A stretch of 64,000 bases of DNA from Wurfbainia villosa (Eukaryota > Streptophyta > Magnoliopsida > Zingiberales > Zingiberaceae), in assembly GCA_025175895.1 (NCBI GenBank), contig CM045996.1, positions 106,629,179 through 106,693,178 of the forward strand, written 5' to 3'. The notes beneath the pieces are model-generated. The model was given only the letters and a program-made list of their open reading frames with translations, had not been told where the DNA came from and did no database searches. This document shows positions 53,496-64,000 of the stretch, one piece after another (positions within the stretch are counted from its first letter, which is position 1; each line of letters starts with the position of its first letter). Position numbers and translations under genes: made by a program.

Positions 53496-54056
53496 TCAAC
53501 TCGGCTCCGGAGGCTCCGTGAACCTCCATTCATCCGTCTCTGTGTTGTCTTCCGGTGGGCTCGACTTTACCCTGCTGAAAGTGTAGTCATCTAAGAAGGG
53601 AGCTTTACACTCTGACAGATTGAAGAGGATGATCTCCCCACCTACCTTCAAGGAGATCTTGTGCGCCTTTACGTCTATACATTCTCCTGTAGTCACCAGA
53701 AAGGGTCTTCCCAAGATGATGGGATTCTAAGGGTTTGGTCCTGTGCCAAGTATAATAAAATCTATATGTATCACGAAGTTCTCGATGACCATAGGCACAT
53801 GTGCTAGCATGCCGATGGGTTCCTTAACTGAGTCATCCCCCATATGAATACAAAGGTTCATTGGTTGGATCCCATTCAGTCCCATCTTCAGATATAGTGT
53901 GTAGGGCATCACACTGATTGATAACCCTAAATCACACAATGATTCATCGAAGCTCTCCCCATAAATCGAGCAAGGTATAACAAATTCAACAGGGTCCTCA
54001 AGGTGGGGTGGAATCATATCTTCAATTTCGGCTTGATCGGGTAGGGTGGAAATCAT
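53496..54056 (-). pseudogene. Aspartic protease, element G
   Basis: Two blocks, 53727-54056 and 53496-53714, are in the same frame but split by a TAG near 53727 (after LGTGPNP). The sequence shows PCSIYGESFDESLCDLGLSI with D-L-G at the active site, as is usual for Athila-type proteases, then VMPYTLYLKMGL and the conserved GRPFL near the second half. It would cleave the Gag polyprotein. No RT follows, although RT normally comes next in gypsy elements. Confidence 0.82.
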
Positions 54057-54277
54057 TGCTGCACACCCCTTGGCGAATCTGTTTCTCCGTGCTACTCTCT
54101 CACTACATACTCCCTCTTCCTTGACCTGACTCGGCTGGGTAATGGTTGAGAGTTATCTATGGTTTGTGACATGGTTTGGGCTATCTGGGCCACTTGTGTT
54201 TCCAACATCCTCATGTGACTTGCAAGACCATCAATAGTGGCCTTCAAATCCTTAAGTGACTCTTCTGTTTTTTGATG

Positions 54278-55012
54278 TTAGCGTCGAAATTCTTCATTGG
54301 CCTTCGTTTGGGTAGCAATGAAGTCTTCCATCATCAATTCTAGCCTAGACATTTTGTGGTTGTTGTTGCCCATTGCCCTATTGTTGCCCATACCCTCCTG
54401 ATGGTTGGAAGTTCCCCGAGTTATTCCGATAGGAAAAATTTGCGTGATTCCTCCATCCGAGATTATAAGTACTGGAGTATGGGTTGTTGGGCCTTTGATT
54501 ATAATCTCCAACCGCATCGACATGCTCAATTTACTCTTCTAAGCCACCCTGCCTTCCACAGTAGTCCTCCCGATACGCTCCTGCTCCCTCTCCAAAGTCA
54601 TTGGTTGCACATACAGAAATAGGATTTAAAGAGTCAAACCGTCTGCTAAGCACGCCCATCCTCACTGCTAGGTGGTCCACGGAGTTAACAGCATATCGTG
54701 CCACTGTAAGAGATGGGTGACTACGTTCGGAAGCCCATTGATGGTGGTTCTGAGCCACCTTATCTATCAGCTCCTCTGCTTCCTCGATAGTCTTGTTCAT
54801 TAGCGCTCCTTCTGCAGCAGAATTGAGGGACATCTTTGTGGCGTACGTGATCCCATTGTAGAAGATGTGGATCACTAGCCACCTTTCCAGTCCATGGTGG
54901 GGGCATTAGTAGAGTAGCTGCTTGTAGCGATCCCAATCTTCAAATAGGGACTCCCCTTCCTTCTGACGGAAGCTCGTGATTAGATGGCACATGTGAGCAG
55001 TCTTGCTTGGTG
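54278..55012 (-). pseudogene. Gag C-terminal half, element G
   Basis: 54531-54875 reads MIHIFYNGITYATKMSLNSA, then an AEELIDKVAQNHHQWASER segment typical of Athila Gag. 54278-54529 is Asn/Gln/Met-rich (GNNRAMGNNNHKMSRLELM) in a shifted frame. The upstream part is cut by solo LTR H at 55012 and resumes at 56717. I see no knuckle. Confidence 0.8.
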
Positions 55013-55017
55013 GGAAG

Positions 55018-56711
55018 TGTTGGGAAATTTTGGATCATGATTTTCACAACATTGCGGGCGAATACTTCGGACAACCGCAGTGGGAAAAATATATATATCT
55101 GGATCCCAACAGAGATCCATGCAAAAACATACAAATCGTTTCGTATCCTACTTTTTCAGATCTTATCTTGAAGGAGAAGTATACCTTCGTTGTGTGCCCT
55201 TCGCAATCCCGCAAATCCAAGCGCTGTCAGATCTCAATACGGTAAGTATAACTGTATCTCCACGGTATCCACACTGACACTCAAACGTTTTGGAGTTACG
55301 TTGTGCTAGCAACCCTAGAAAAGCACCAAGACCACTTGGAAGAAGAAGGAGAGGAAGGAGAGAACTCTTCTCTTTGCTTAGAGGAAGTGGGAGAGTGAAC
55401 ACTTGTCTTTTCTTTGGCATACACGTTCAACAACAAAAGCTACACAATCACCTTTCACGTTAACCACCTAAAAGCCTTTTATTTCCTTCTTAAAGTCTCT
55501 TCATTAAGAAAACTTTTAATCTCCTATTGCATCCAAATGCATGAACCTCTCATCAAGAATACCTAGGTATTCCCATGCATGATTAATCACATTAATCATG
55601 CATGATGATAGATGACACTTGCATGATTATTTATCTTCCATGGTTTGACTTGAGTCTAACTCAAGTCTTGGCCATATGCTTGATTGTACTTTTAGTTAAA
55701 CTAAAAGAAATCATCTCCAAAAATAGAATGCCATTTGTGTGTGACCCAATAGGCTCTTGTAACGTTGGAAATGTGTTTAAAACCCCACTTTTAGACACAT
55801 AAGCAATGAACGACATCTAGCAATACATCATTGCTACACAAGTTACAAGAAGGTCGAGATCCGACAACCTTTCCGTGGCTATTATAATGTATGATGGTGT
55901 CCTTCTATCCTTGATATTATCTTAGATCGATCAATGAGGCATAGACCATGTCATGACCTTATCAATCTTTATGTTTCTTGATCCCCAAGTAGACTCACTC
56001 AAACAAATGAGCTCAATATCTCATATTGACTCATTTGAGCATGACCATGCATTTCGTGGTCATACTCTATCAAGTGGCCAAAGATATCACTCCCGTCATA
56101 TGGGAGGGATAAATTCCATCTACATCACTCACATCCCTCCGCATAATTTGTTACATACCCAGTGATTGCCGTTATAGCGCACCCTGTTACGGTGTGATGT
56201 TAGACGATACCAAAGTACATAACTCCTTATATAGGGAAGTGTAGCGACTTCAAGTCCAAGGACTATTCATACCAATAGTCACATGAGAAAGTATATGACA
56301 CTCATATAACGATCTATGATACTTTCTCATGGCGGGTCAATTCAGTATATATATTCTCCAATATATATATCGATGTATCAATGTGATATCACATATCCAT
56401 AACTTGTGAGATCAAGTCATCCATTGACCTACATGCTAGTCTCAATGTATCAATATATCCCTTTGTCTATTAATACAATACTTGACTAGGAATGTTTAAG
56501 AATAGTGTTCTCTACAACTTCTCATAATCAATTCTACCAATTGATATACTATAGATTAGAATCTACTATTCAAGGGCATTATTATATTTATTCACTAGCA
56601 CACACATAAAGTAAATATAATAATCAATCTTTATCTGTTATTAATGAAATATGATACATAATGATCTCTAATCAATCTTCTCATAATTGACACTAAGGGC
56701 TGACACTAACA
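55018..56711 (-). mobile_element. Element H: solo LTR related to D
   Basis: 1694 bp, TGTTGGGAAA to CACTAACA, flanked by GGAAG (55013-55017, 56712-56716), in the gag of G. Its middle and right parts follow the D LTR closely (for example CATATGGGAGGGAT and CACATGAGAAAGT). The left third differs. Orientation is minus, like D. Confidence 0.9.
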
Positions 56712-56716
56712 GGAAG

Positions 56717-57110
56717 TACTTGTTCAAAAATTGATGCTCACACTGCTCCCATGTAGTAATGCTTCCCGATGGCAGGGAGTGAAGTCATGCCTTAGCCTTA
56801 TCCTACAATGAGAAAGGGAATAGGCTTAGGCGAATTGCATTGGCAGGGACTCCATTGATCTTCATTATCGAGCAGATTTCCATAAATATCTCTAGGTACT
56901 GGTTCGGGTCTTCAGTCATAGCTCCCCCAAATTGACTCTGTTGGGCCATGTGTATGAGTGCCAGCTTCAGCTCAAAGTTGTTTTCCGAAATGGACGGTCC
57001 AGCTATACTCAGCCTAAATCCTCTAGCACTAGGGGTTGTGTAATCCTGCAAAGGTCGGCTACCTACGTTCACCACAAATGCAACTTGGTCCTCCATCCTC
57101 TTCTATTCAG
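56717..57110 (-). pseudogene. Gag N-terminal half, element G
   Basis: 56803-57096 begins MEDQVAFVVNVGSRPLQDYT and carries the Athila Gag core FELKLALIHMAQQSQFGG, EDPNQYLEIFMEIC and NAIRLSLFPFSL. It reaches the H insertion in a shifted frame. The ATG at 57094-57096 is the probable start, about 380 bp from the LTR. Confidence 0.82.
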
Positions 57111-57452
57111 CTCTCCAATGATGGTAGGTTCGTTTAATTTTTAGATCGATCGAAATCAGGCCTTCCAATCCTAGGCGTCTAAGCATACGAAGAACTGAGC
57201 CACAAAATTAGGAGTATTCCCTAATGCTCAGAAATAGGAAATAAACTAATCTAGCTGACTAAATAAAATGAAGAAGAGCTAATTATAAAAGAAAACATAA
57301 AATTACTGCTAAAATAAAAACTAAATCTAGATATGGAAAATCTAAAACTGAAGTAAATACAGTAAAATAAAAATAAAAGTAAAGCAAGTAAATAAATCTA
57401 ACCTAAGTCCGATCCAATTATCTACTTCTTGATTGAATAACGAATTAATCAG

Positions 57453-57470
57453 TCCCCAACAATGGTGCCA
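57453..57470 (-). other. Primer binding site of element G
   Basis: The minus strand reads TGGCACCATTGTTGGGGA, close to the tRNA-Asp site of Athila and other gypsy elements (TGGCGCCGTTGCCGGGGA from general knowledge). Six bases separate it from the LTR. Confidence 0.82.
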
Positions 57471-57476
57471 AAAACT

Positions 57477-58242
57477 TGATGCACGGGAATGCGACCTCAA
57501 ATCTCATGACGGAGACCGTCGAGGACTCAAAGCCCGCGCTAATGCTCAATGCCCACAAGTGCACGAGTGTTGTTAAGCAATAATATAGATTATCAATCCC
57601 ACAGGGACTGAGATTCGAGTACCGATCTATTTAGTGGACGTTATTGTTCAGACTTTAGTTCTAATGGTTGTGATTTAGAGGGTTGTCGGCGGTCCTAACT
57701 CTAGTACGGTGTCACATGGAGGAAGAGAAGGGTCGCTATGAGACTTTTAGGGAATTCTAGGATTTCAGTTTTGCTTGTGTGTCGCAGAACACGCTACCAA
57801 TTAAGTATTATCTAGACTTCTAACTACGGCCTTATGGAAGGGACATCATACACTCACCCGATGAGCTTTTGCATCTATTAGAAGCTACCTCTGCCATCCC
57901 AGGTCGACCCCTGGCTTTAGGACGGGGTAGGCAGTACAAGGATGCCGAATCAATCCCTACGGTGAGACGGAACGTATCTCGTTCCGACTCTACTGCATCC
58001 TTCTATCTACGGTTACGGGAGATGAGGCCAACCCCTTAGGTTCCTCCTTAATTCTCCTAAATCTTTGATACGAGGGATGTCACCCCTCGTACCGACTTCG
58101 CACAGTAGAGAGAAAACCCAAACATGTACTATTGATCTAAACAAATACCAATTGCAAATATAAACTAAAGAATCAGGAATATATTTGGAATAACATGTTC
58201 TATGCACACAAACTACTCCCTAATCCTAGAATCGGTAAATCT
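57477..58242 (-). repeat. Element G right (5') LTR, truncated
   Basis: It starts TGATGCACGGGAATG and aligns with the left LTR to about 48450. It then breaks off into K internal sequence at 58243. About 610 bp, including the promoter end, are missing. Confidence 0.88.
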
Positions 58243-59589
58243 ATTTGTTTTATGATCATGATGGGTGTTTATGGATGATACTTAACCTTGGGTAGAATTG
58301 CATGGAATATTTGTTAAGTATAATTACCTTTAGTTACATCTCACATTCACCATAAGGCTAGCTTGATTGAAAACATTGCATGGGTGAGATGTTAGGTTCA
58401 TACAAGTGTTTCACTAATGCTTATGGCATTTAGATGAGTCACTAAGTGTATCATGATATAGTAATCATAGACCAACCATGGGGAAAGCTTATGTTTAATT
58501 CATGGACATATTTCCGAAAGATCATGGTTGGATATTTTTAATGATTTAAAACCATTTCATATTTCAAACACTTAGAGTTCATGCATTGAAATGTTTTAAG
58601 GCAAAACTAGGTTTCAAAGTTGATACATAATTGAGCACTTTTATAACTTTTGAGTTTTTGCCTAACTTTTTAAAATTTAATGTATTTTCATGAAAAATCA
58701 TTTTTCCTTGATAAAGGTACGCATTAGAAATGTGTTCCCCAAATTTCATGATTTTTTTAATTTTTTATAATTTTTAATGCATTTTTGAAATGGGGTTCAG
58801 AAATCAAAAATTGGGTTTTACAGGTGCCGATCAAGTGATCGACTAGCTTGATCGATGTATTAAGTGGATTTAAGTCAGATTTTGGTCATTTTATTCCCTT
58901 AGACTTTGATACCTTGTTGTATAATATATGTTAGATATTTTTGATGGTGTCAAAGGGGGAGAAATGTGAGAGTTTAAGTTAATCATGCTAGGGGAATAAT
59001 TAGCATGTGTTAAGGGGGAATTGCATGTATTAAGGGGGAGTGTTTTGATACTCATGTTATGTTTACATGCTTTCCTTGCCTTAGTATTTTGTTAATGTTT
59101 TCCCTAACTTAAACATTTTGCTACACATGAAAAAGGTGGAGATTGTTAGGGGAATCACCCCAAGTATGATTTAGTTTTGATGTGTGTGGCAAAGGATTTA
59201 AGTTAGGTTATTTATGTGATTTGATGTGTGTGTTTAAGTTAAGCAGGACTTAAGTGAATCACACATGTGTTGAATTGATGAAGCATTGGCGAGTTCACCA
59301 TCTCATGGCTTGGGTCATTGAGTCGGTGAAGGATGACATTGCGGAAGTTGTGCGCTTGGTGCATCCAAGAGACCACCAGATGAGAAGCAAATGAAGTGAA
59401 GCTGGAGGAAGCAGACTTTGTGGCAAGATGCGAAGGATGACACTGGAGGAGTCGAGGGTTTAGTGCATCCGAGGGATGCAGGCCAAAGAGAGCTTCGAGG
59501 CGAGGGACTTCATGGGAGATGAGAGTGAGCGATTGTAACCTGGGACGGGGTAGCTCAGTTAGGTGAACTTGGCTGAATGGCTAAGTCAA

Positions 59590-59805
59590 GTGTCTGATGC
59601 TCAAACTTAGGTTTGAGGTTTTACCCGACAAGTCGGACGCTCAAACTTGTGTTTGAGGTTTTACCCGATGATTGGTTAAGTCGGATGCTCAAACATGAGT
59701 TTGAACTTTTACCCGATGAATGGAAGTGTCGGATGCTCAAACAAGTGGTTTAAGGTTTACCTGACCATCGGATGCTCAAATAAGTGTTTGTTTGTGGTTT
59801 TACCC
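59590..59805. repeat. Five hairpin-forming repeats in LTR K
   Basis: The unit is about 40-48 bp: GTCGGATGCTCAAACTTGTG, then TTTGAGGTTTTACCCGA. In the first three units CTCAAAC and GTTTGAG pair with different 4-nt loops (TTAG, TTGT, ATGA). Confidence 0.78.
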
Positions 59806-60191
59806 AACACCAGTCGACTGCTATAGATAGCAGTATACTGATCCAAGTTGAGAGCTATCGACTGGTGTTCGAGTGAGGACTTCTAGCCCAACAGTCAACT
59901 TCTAGGGTTTGGCAGTCGACTGCTGCATCATCAGTCGACTGCCAAGGGATGGCAGTCGATTGCTCAAGGTGGTCGCGGGCACAGAAGGTTTTTTAGTCGA
60001 CTGATTGCCTGGATCACTCGACTGATGGCATGATCAGTCGACTGATGGGCATGATCAATTGATTGATCAGAGTGTAATTGGATGTGATGATCACGATCTG
60101 GCATGGTCAAAAACCATTGGAATGGCGATAGTCGATTGATGCATGCAGCAATCGACTACTGCATGCCCAATGGGAAGAAAGCCCTCTTCTC

Positions 60192-60200
60192 TATAAAAAG
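60192..60200 (+). promoter_or_regulatory. TATA box of LTR K
   Basis: TATAAAAAG follows the palindrome cluster and lies about 420 bp before the LTR end. The layout matches LTR E. Confidence 0.6.
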
Positions 60201-60615
60201 AGGGCTTGGGTGGTTTTGGGAGGTTAATGCTTAACTCCAAATTGTACTCCCAAGTGTTGTGAATGATTTTCTTCCCTCTTCCTTGTTATTATTTCTATCT
60301 TATTGTAAGAGGGAGAGGATTGTGTAAGAAGGTTTACCTCCACCTTGTCTTGGGATAAAGGAGAGATTAGTGAATTTGTTTGATGGAGTGATTCACCTTA
60401 CGAATCATCCGTAGACTAGCGGCAAGGGTCGTGAATCACATTACATCCTTGTGTTTGCATTTGCTTCTCTTTACTTACTTTATTTCACTTAATTATCTTT
60501 ATCATTGTATTTCTGCTGCACTAATCATTATCGTACATGATTAAGAATGACCAAATTCCATCTACGACAATGAAGGCTATTCAACCTCTCTTCTAGCCAG
60601 GCCACGATCCTCTAA

Positions 60616-61858
60616 TGAAAATAACTTTCCTTAACAGAAACTTGTTTGAGGATGTATATATGATATAACCTGAGGGTTTCACATCCATTGACAAGAAAAA
60701 AGTATGCAAGCTTCAATGATCCATTTATGGATTGAAGCAAGCATCCAGGAGTTGGAATATCCATTTTGATGAGGCAATCAAACAGTTTGATTTCACACAA
60801 AATCTTGAAGAGCCATGTGTATAAGAAGGTTAGTAGGAGTGCGATCATGTTCCTAGTATTGTATGTCGATGATATATTAATCATAGGAAACGATATTCTT
60901 ATTTTGCAAACAGTCAAGGTCTGGTTGTCCAAAATATTCTCCATGAAAGACATGGGAGAATCAACCTATATTTTGGGGATTAAGATCTATAGAGATAGAT
61001 AGAATTGATTGCTTGGTCTTTCGCAGTCTACATACATAGACAAAGTACTAAAATGGTTTAGCATCGAAGAACGTAAGAATGGTTTTATTCCCATGAGGCA
61101 TGGGATTCACCTTTTGAAGTATATGTGCCCGCACACTAAAGACGAGAAGATTCGCATGAGTCAAATTCCATAAGCATAACTAGAGGATCGATAATGTATG
61201 TTATGTTATGTACAAGGCCTGATGTATTGTACGCTTTGAGCGTTACGAGTAGATACTAGTCGGATCCTAGTATAGACCATTGGGTGGCTTTCAAGACAAT
61301 CCTTATGTACTTGAGAAGGACTAAGAATTTGTTCTTGGTATATGGAGGAGGTGATATAGTAGTAAGTGGGTATACTGATGCCAACTTCTAGACAGATAAG
61401 GATGATTCCAAATCTCAGTCTAGATACATATTCATCTTGAATGGAGGTGCGGTGAGTTGGAAAAGTTCCAAACAAGACATTGTTGCTGATTTTACTACGG
61501 AGGCAGAGTACATTGTAACTTTTGAAGCATCAAAGGAGGCGGTCTATATCAAGAAGTTCATTACTGAACTTAAAGTAGTTCCAAGAATTGTTGAAGCATT
61601 ACCAGTTTACTATGACAATAATGGCGTCATTGCACAGGCGAAAGAACTATGATCTCATTAACGATCCAAGCATGCACTACACTACCATCTGATCAGAGAG
61701 ATCATAGGTAGAAGAGACACACAAATAGAGAAAGTTTCCACCGATTGGAATCTAGCAGATCCCTTGACAAAGGCTCTTCCCCAAGAAAAGTTCGAGAGGC
61801 ATATAAAGACCTATGGTATTAGATACCAAGGCAATTAGCTTTAGGCCAAGTTGGGGTT
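60616..61858 (+). pseudogene. Element L: Angela-like RT and RNase H remnant
   Basis: Plus-strand fragment closely related to element F. RT begins at KITFLNRNLFEDVYM, one residue after the MDV motif. 60766-61002 carries LYVDDILIIGND and MKDMGESTYILGIKIYRD. 61437-61652 carries the RNase H motifs TTEAEYI and YYDNNGVIA (Tyr for the usual Cys). An ADPLTKAL-like tail follows near 61760. There are numerous TAA/TAG stops and frameshifts. The left part is cut by K. A polypurine tract (CCAAGTTGGGGTT) ends it near 61858. Confidence 0.85.
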
Positions 61859-62203
61859 TGATGTCATTGAGAGGTATCCTAAGGCAATCGACTTTGAAGT
61901 TATTAACAAAATTCACTATTTGAGTATACATTATCTATGTATTTGATTGGATCTTAAACTCATGTACTGAAGTCCACAATACGATGCATGACATGAAAGA
62001 AATTATGGTTGGATCATAATTAGTGGGTATCTTATCATGTGTAATCATGTATATATTGAAACTATACCTAGTAGTGGACATCATCAATTCTATGAGACAG
62101 GCACATGTTATGCTCCTTGGTTTATTCAAGCATTCGGTACTTACTGAATGGAAGCATAGATATGCTAATTGTCAACATGTGGATTCTAGTTTTGGTTACT
62201 AGT
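61859..62203 (+). repeat. Partial LTR of element L
   Basis: It starts TGATGTCATTGAGAGG and follows the F LTR (CCTAAGGCAATCG, then TTCACTATTTGAGTATACAT, then TATTTGATTGGATCTTAAAC). It ends at CTAGT (62199-62203), where G2 is inserted. Confidence 0.82.
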
Positions 62204-64000
62204 TGATGCGCATGAACGCGACCTCAAATCTCGTGACGGAGACCGTCGAGGACTCAAAGCGCGCGCTCACGCTCAATGCCCGTAAGTGCATGGATGTCGT
62301 CAAGTAATAAAGATTGTCGATCCCACAAGGACTGAGATTCGAATAACAATATACTCAGTGGTTGTAATTGTTCGGACGTGACTCTAAGAGGTTTCAGTTG
62401 GTGAGGGCTATCGGTGAACGTTACTCTATATGGTGTCACATGGAGGAGGAAAGGAGTGTGCCGAGGTCTTCAAAGGTGATTCTAGGACTTCGGTTTCTCT
62501 TGTGCATCACAAAACAATGTTGTCAACTGGCATTATCTAGACGTTTAGCTATGGTTTTGTGGAAGGTACATCATATACTCTCCCGCAGAGCTGCCGCATC
62601 TACCGGGAGCTATCTCCACCTAAAAGGATGGCATAGACGGTACGAAGATGCCGAATCAATCCCTACGATGATCTGTTTTCGATTCCATCGTACCCTTCTA
62701 TCCACAGTTACAAGGGATCAGGTTTACCCCTAGGCTCCTTATATAAAATCCCCTAAATCTTAGATACGAGGGCTGTCACCCCATATCACCTAAGCACAGC
62801 AGATAGAAAGCCAAACACACATAGATATAGTAAAGAGCAACTACCAATTGTCAAATCAAATTCAAAGGTAGAATTTAACATGAACCAACATTGCAATGTG
62901 TACACAAGCTACTCCCTAATCCTAGAATTGAAAGTACTACTCCATGTATATGAAGGAAGAATCACAAAGCATGTCTAAGTTTGTATACATAAGGAATAAA
63001 ATGCAGGACAAAGAATTACAATGCTTTTGTGGTCTTCTCTCCGACATTGAAGTGCAAGGCATGGACCTCCGGCGGCGTTCCTCCTCCCCGTTGCGAGTTA
63101 TCGAAGCTTTTTAGGGCTTCGGCGTGCCATCCTAGCCGTCGTGCCTCCCCCCCTAGGGTTTGGGCAGAGCCATCCTTATATAGACATCGCCTCAGACCGC
63201 TGCAAAATCCGAAAAAAGCCCTAGTCATGCAAATCTGGCGGGCCACCACACAGCCGTGTGTTTCCACATGGTCAGGATGTGTGCGGCCCTGCGGTGCTGA
63301 TCTCGCCCATTGGACACGACTGTGTGAATCCACATTCCTTGGCCGTGTCCCACTCTGCATCTAGCTGCAAAATGTCCTTCTTTTGCTTTGAAAGGGCGTC
63401 TTTTTCATTTGAAATGCTAACCTACACACAAAAGTACAACGAGTAGACCTCCGAACCAAAAAATAGGAAATGCGTGCAAAATAGAGTAACATATACATGA
63501 AACTAACACAAAATGTAATGAGATGTGAGCGAAAACTACTCCTAAAACCCTATATGTTTTGCTCACATCACTTCCCCCAGACATAAATCTTTGCTTGTCC
63601 TCAAGCAAACCTCAGTGCCATGAAATTTTAAAAAGATATTGTTCCATAATTAGTATGTTAACTAAATTTATCAAGCGGTAGTTGTAATCAAAGCAAAATA
63701 AATATGTTCTAGAAATTCACTAAGTTACCTCCTCATGCTAGGCGAATCATTCTTAGGGGATACCCGTTCCATGGTGAGTTAAGTCATCATCCCATAGCTT
63801 TCCTAAGGTTTCCGGCTCTTAGGCACTTACCTGCCCAAAGCGAGGGTCATTCCCTAGATCTAGCATAAAATCTCAAAGGCGTGCTCGGTATTGAGAGAAA
63901 TTGGTAGGTGTTTCCCCAGTAACCTAACTCAGTCTCAAAGGGGCACCTAGTCATTTCCACCTATGACAATTGTTTTTTTTTCCCTCATAATCTTCACTCT
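62204..64000 (-). mobile_element. Element G2: second G-family copy, left LTR and start of internal
   Basis: The LTR is 62204-63570 (TGATGCGCAT to CACATCA), followed by a polypurine tract (63571-63580) and internal sequence matching 49094-49500. The element continues beyond the window. TATA candidate at 63176-63185 on the minus strand. If the insertion is intact, a CTAGT duplication should lie at its far end. Confidence 0.88.

Larger units (their letters stand above)
47703..58242 (-). mobile_element. Element G: Athila-like gypsy derivative without RT or integrase
   Basis: The left (3') LTR is 47703-49082, the polypurine tract 49083-49093, the primer site 57453-57470, and the right (5') LTR 57477-58242 is truncated. 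Once I and H are removed the internal is about 5.2 kb. It holds gag (N-terminal half 56803-57096, C-terminal half 54531-55012), an aspartic protease (53496-54056) and a second ORF (52853 down to 50049). No polymerase, RNase H or integrase motif is present on either strand. The left flank AGCAG (47698-47702) is the presumed target duplication; its partner is lost. It would depend on an autonomous Athila-type helper. Confidence 0.85.
58243..60615 (+). mobile_element. Element K: 3' end and LTR of a SIRE-like element
   Basis: 58243-59143 is ORF-free 3' sequence with the GTGTCAAAGGGGGAGAAATG-like stretch common before SIRE 3' LTRs, ending in the polypurine tract AAAAAGGTGGAGAT (59130-59143). The LTR runs from TGTTAGGGGAAT (59144) to about 60615. 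There it shows GCTATTCAACCTCTCTTCTAG and GCCACGATCC, a decayed form of the conserved SIRE LTR end. The 5' part is missing and the true right end is uncertain by a few bases. Confidence 0.78.

Noticed and set aside
1..64000. Host gene, defence system, CRISPR array, bacterial operon or rRNA/tRNA genes
   Set aside because: I looked for each on both strands and saw none. All extended ORFs belong to retrotransposon proteins or to LTRs.

Overview
The window is transposon-filled intergenic DNA of a flowering plant. Everything recognisable is LTR retrotransposon: Ty1/copia elements with tRNA-Met type primer sites, and an Athila-like Ty3/gypsy family with a tRNA-Asp-like primer site. I found no host gene, tRNA, rRNA, CRISPR or bacterial signal. 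The species cannot be named from this sequence. Lineage names (SIRE-like, Angela/BARE-like, Athila-like) come from motif recognition only.

Layout. (1) 1-46503 is a minus-strand tandem array of one copia family (family C): LTR1 (2167-4076), a 5.0-kb internal, LTR2 (18273-20184), a second 5.0-kb internal, LTR3 (44593-46503), and a third internal that runs off the left edge. Neighbouring units share each LTR. Internal 1 was split by SIRE-like element B (4976-14163, TSD CAAGG). Internal 2 was split by Angela-like element D (22470-41903, TSD CTCAC). D's right LTR was then hit by SIRE-like solo LTR E (30797-31917, TSD CTCCC) and by plus-strand Angela-like element F (32098-41471, TSD TTCAT). (2) 46504-46961 is a short stretch of unknown origin. 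(3) 46962-47702 is a partial SIRE-like LTR (J). It is cut by G (47703-58242), an Athila-like element that keeps gag, protease and a second ORF resembling plant transposon/env-like proteins but has no reverse transcriptase or integrase. G carries deletion derivative I (51184-52646, TSD TTCTC) and solo LTR H (55018-56711, TSD GGAAG). (4) 58243-62203 is a patchwork: the 3' end and LTR of SIRE-like element K joined to the 3' half of Angela-like element L. (5) 62204-64000 is the left LTR and first internal bases of a second G-family copy, G2, inserted in L's LTR.

All pol genes carry stops or frameshifts. The units of the C array share the same in-frame stop codons, so the founder was defective before the array formed. 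The most unusual signals are at RNA level. F's leader holds four long hairpins with unrelated arms around one constant core. A structured block of about 73 nt is shared by B and D although they belong to different copia lineages. C's leader has a long-stem hairpin and a long-range pairing that recur in its units. Several SIRE-like LTRs share a terminal C-tract motif and clusters of a CAGTCGACTG palindrome.
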